Shown here piece by piece: positions 6,428 to 7,583 of a DNA stretch of 7,583 nucleotides (positions within the stretch are counted from its first letter, which is position 1; the number at the start of each line of letters is the position of its first letter). Below the pieces are notes generated by a model, which did no database searches, was not told the origin of the DNA, and saw only the letters and a program-made list of their open reading frames with translations. A program made the translations under genes and the position numbers. Source of the stretch: Bacteroidales bacterium UBA4231 (GTDB lineage: Bacteria > Bacteroidota > Bacteroidia > Bacteroidales > UBA932); contig DGXN01000003.1 in assembly GCA_002396335.1 (NCBI GenBank), positions 14,887 to 22,469 of the forward strand, read 5' to 3'.

Positions 6428-7018
6428 ATGGCAGCATATCTGGAACAGATCAAACGTCAGGTACGGGAATCGGCCCGTGTGAAGGAAGCTTTCCTGGAGG
6501 ACGAAAGGTCCATGGAAACCCTCGACGCCATCGCCTCCCTGCTTGTTCAGACGTATCGGAAAGGCGGCAAGAGCCTCTGGGCCGGAAACGGCGGTTCTGC
6601 GGCCGACGCCCAGCACATGGCGGCGGAACTGGTGAACAAGTTCCGTCTCAACCGCAGCGGCCTGCCCGCCATGGCGCTGACGGTGGACACGTCCATCCTC
6701 ACCGCCATCGGCAATGATTATGGGTACGACCAGGTTTTCTCCCGCCAGATTGTCGCCCTCGGCCGCCCCGGAGACGTTTTCGTGGGCATTTCCACTTCCG
6801 GGAATTCGGAGAATCTGGTGAAGGCGCTGGACGCATGCCGGGAAAAAGGCCTTGTGAGCGTGGCCGTCGTAGGGGAGAAGCCCTGCAGAATGGATGCGTA
6901 CGATTATGTCCTCCATGTCCCTTCTTCGGACACGCCCCGCATCCAGGAGTGCCAGACCCTGGTCGGGCACATCCTCTGTGAAATCGTGGAGCAGGAGCTG
7001 TTTCCGCAGGCCGATTAA
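6428..7018 (+). CDS. gmhA: Sedoheptulose 7-phosphate isomerase (phosphoheptose isomerase)
   Basis: GmhA converts sedoheptulose 7-phosphate to D-glycero-D-manno-heptose 7-phosphate, the first step toward ADP-heptose for the LPS inner core; it is a cytoplasmic homotetramer. The 196-residue protein is a single SIS domain: GNGGSAADAQHMAAEL (phosphate loop, with H63 and E67), GNDYGYDQVFSRQ, GISTSGNSENLVKAL (119-134) and the C-terminal RIQECQTLVGH with Q173 and H181. E67 and H181 match the catalytic pair of E. coli GmhA (E65, H180), and H63/Q173 match its zinc ligands. These residues separate it from the related DnaA-binding protein DiaA, which lacks the Glu and His. Length agrees with E. coli GmhA (192). 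The gene starts three bases after the pdxA stop, in the same frame, and is the last gene of the operon. The other heptose genes (hldE/rfaE, gmhB) are not in view. Confidence 0.93.
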   Translation: MAAYLEQIKRQVRESARVKEAFLEDERSMETLDAIASLLVQTYRKGGKSLWAGNGGSAADAQHMAAELVNKFRLNRSGLPAMALTVDTSILTAIGNDYGYDQVFSRQIVALGRPGDVFVGISTSGNSENLVKALDACREKGLVSVAVVGEKPCRMDAYDYVLHVPSSDTPRIQECQTLVGHILCEIVEQELFPQAD

Positions 7019-7029
7019 AAATTTTTAAT
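7014..7029. repeat. AT-only palindrome overlapping the gmhA stop codon
   Basis: ATTAAAAATTTTTAAT is a perfect 16-base palindrome that includes the gmhA TAA. It has no GC stem, so it is at best a weak terminator. No better terminator is seen between gmhA and gapA. Confidence 0.4.
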
Positions 7030-7069
7030 AATTTCCGGCACTCTTACTTACAATATCGGATTTTTTTCG

Positions 7070-7077
7070 TAAATTTG
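7070..7077 (+). promoter_or_regulatory. Bacteroidota -7 promoter element for gapA
   Basis: TAAATTTG matches TAnnTTTG and sits 48 bases before the gapA ATG, giving a predicted AT-rich leader of about 45 bases. The -33 region is only a weak match (TTAC at 7048-7051). A T-rich run (TTTTTTT, 7061-7067) lies between the two. A separate strong promoter is expected for a central glycolytic gene. Confidence 0.6.
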
Positions 7078-7107
7078 CGGCGCCTTAAAAAGCAATGATT
7101 TTATTAA

Positions 7108-7583
<476 letters not shown>

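Noticed and set aside
5891..6970. A 359-codon open frame on the - strand across pdxA and gmhA
   Set aside because: It is register-aligned with both real genes, which share a frame, and is open for the same codon-usage reason. It cuts across two clearly conserved enzymes.

Overview
The window looks like chromosome from a fairly GC-rich member of the Bacteroidota, probably a Bacteroidales. The clearest sign is the promoter type: four intergenic sites match the Bacteroidota -7 element TAnnTTTG, and one has a TTTG -33 element at 19-nt spacing. Most start codons lack a Shine-Dalgarno sequence, and a lipoprotein-type S9 peptidase is present. The genus cannot be fixed from the sequence alone. All eight genes belong to recognised families. 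I see no mobile element, CRISPR array, tRNA or rRNA, and no gene-free stretch over 300 bases; the longest gaps are about 95 and 107 bases.

Left part (1-4132): the 3' end of recG reads rightward into the window and converges, with a 37-base gap, on a leftward block. In its direction of transcription that block runs aquaporin (4806 to 4132), a strong hairpin terminator (about 4118 to 4082), then a WYL-domain regulator overlapping by 11 bases an S9-family lipoprotein peptidase. The regulator and peptidase form a tight two-gene operon whose -7 element sits only a few bases past the aquaporin terminator.

Right part (4888-7583): a 95-base divergent region separates aquaporin from a rightward operon rnhA-pdxA-gmhA. 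Its junctions are an ATGA overlap and a 3-base in-frame gap. The operon combines RNA:DNA hybrid removal, vitamin B6 synthesis and ADP-heptose (LPS core) synthesis, a housekeeping mix without an obvious single pathway. After a 107-base AT-rich gap with its own promoter, gapA begins and is cut by the window edge just after its catalytic cysteine codon.

I did not find a convincing undescribed system. The points most worth a second look are the regulator-peptidase operon, the near-leaderless starts of the WYL gene and rnhA, the compact terminator-promoter junction, and an extra glycine-rich segment of about 25 residues in the peptidase catalytic domain.
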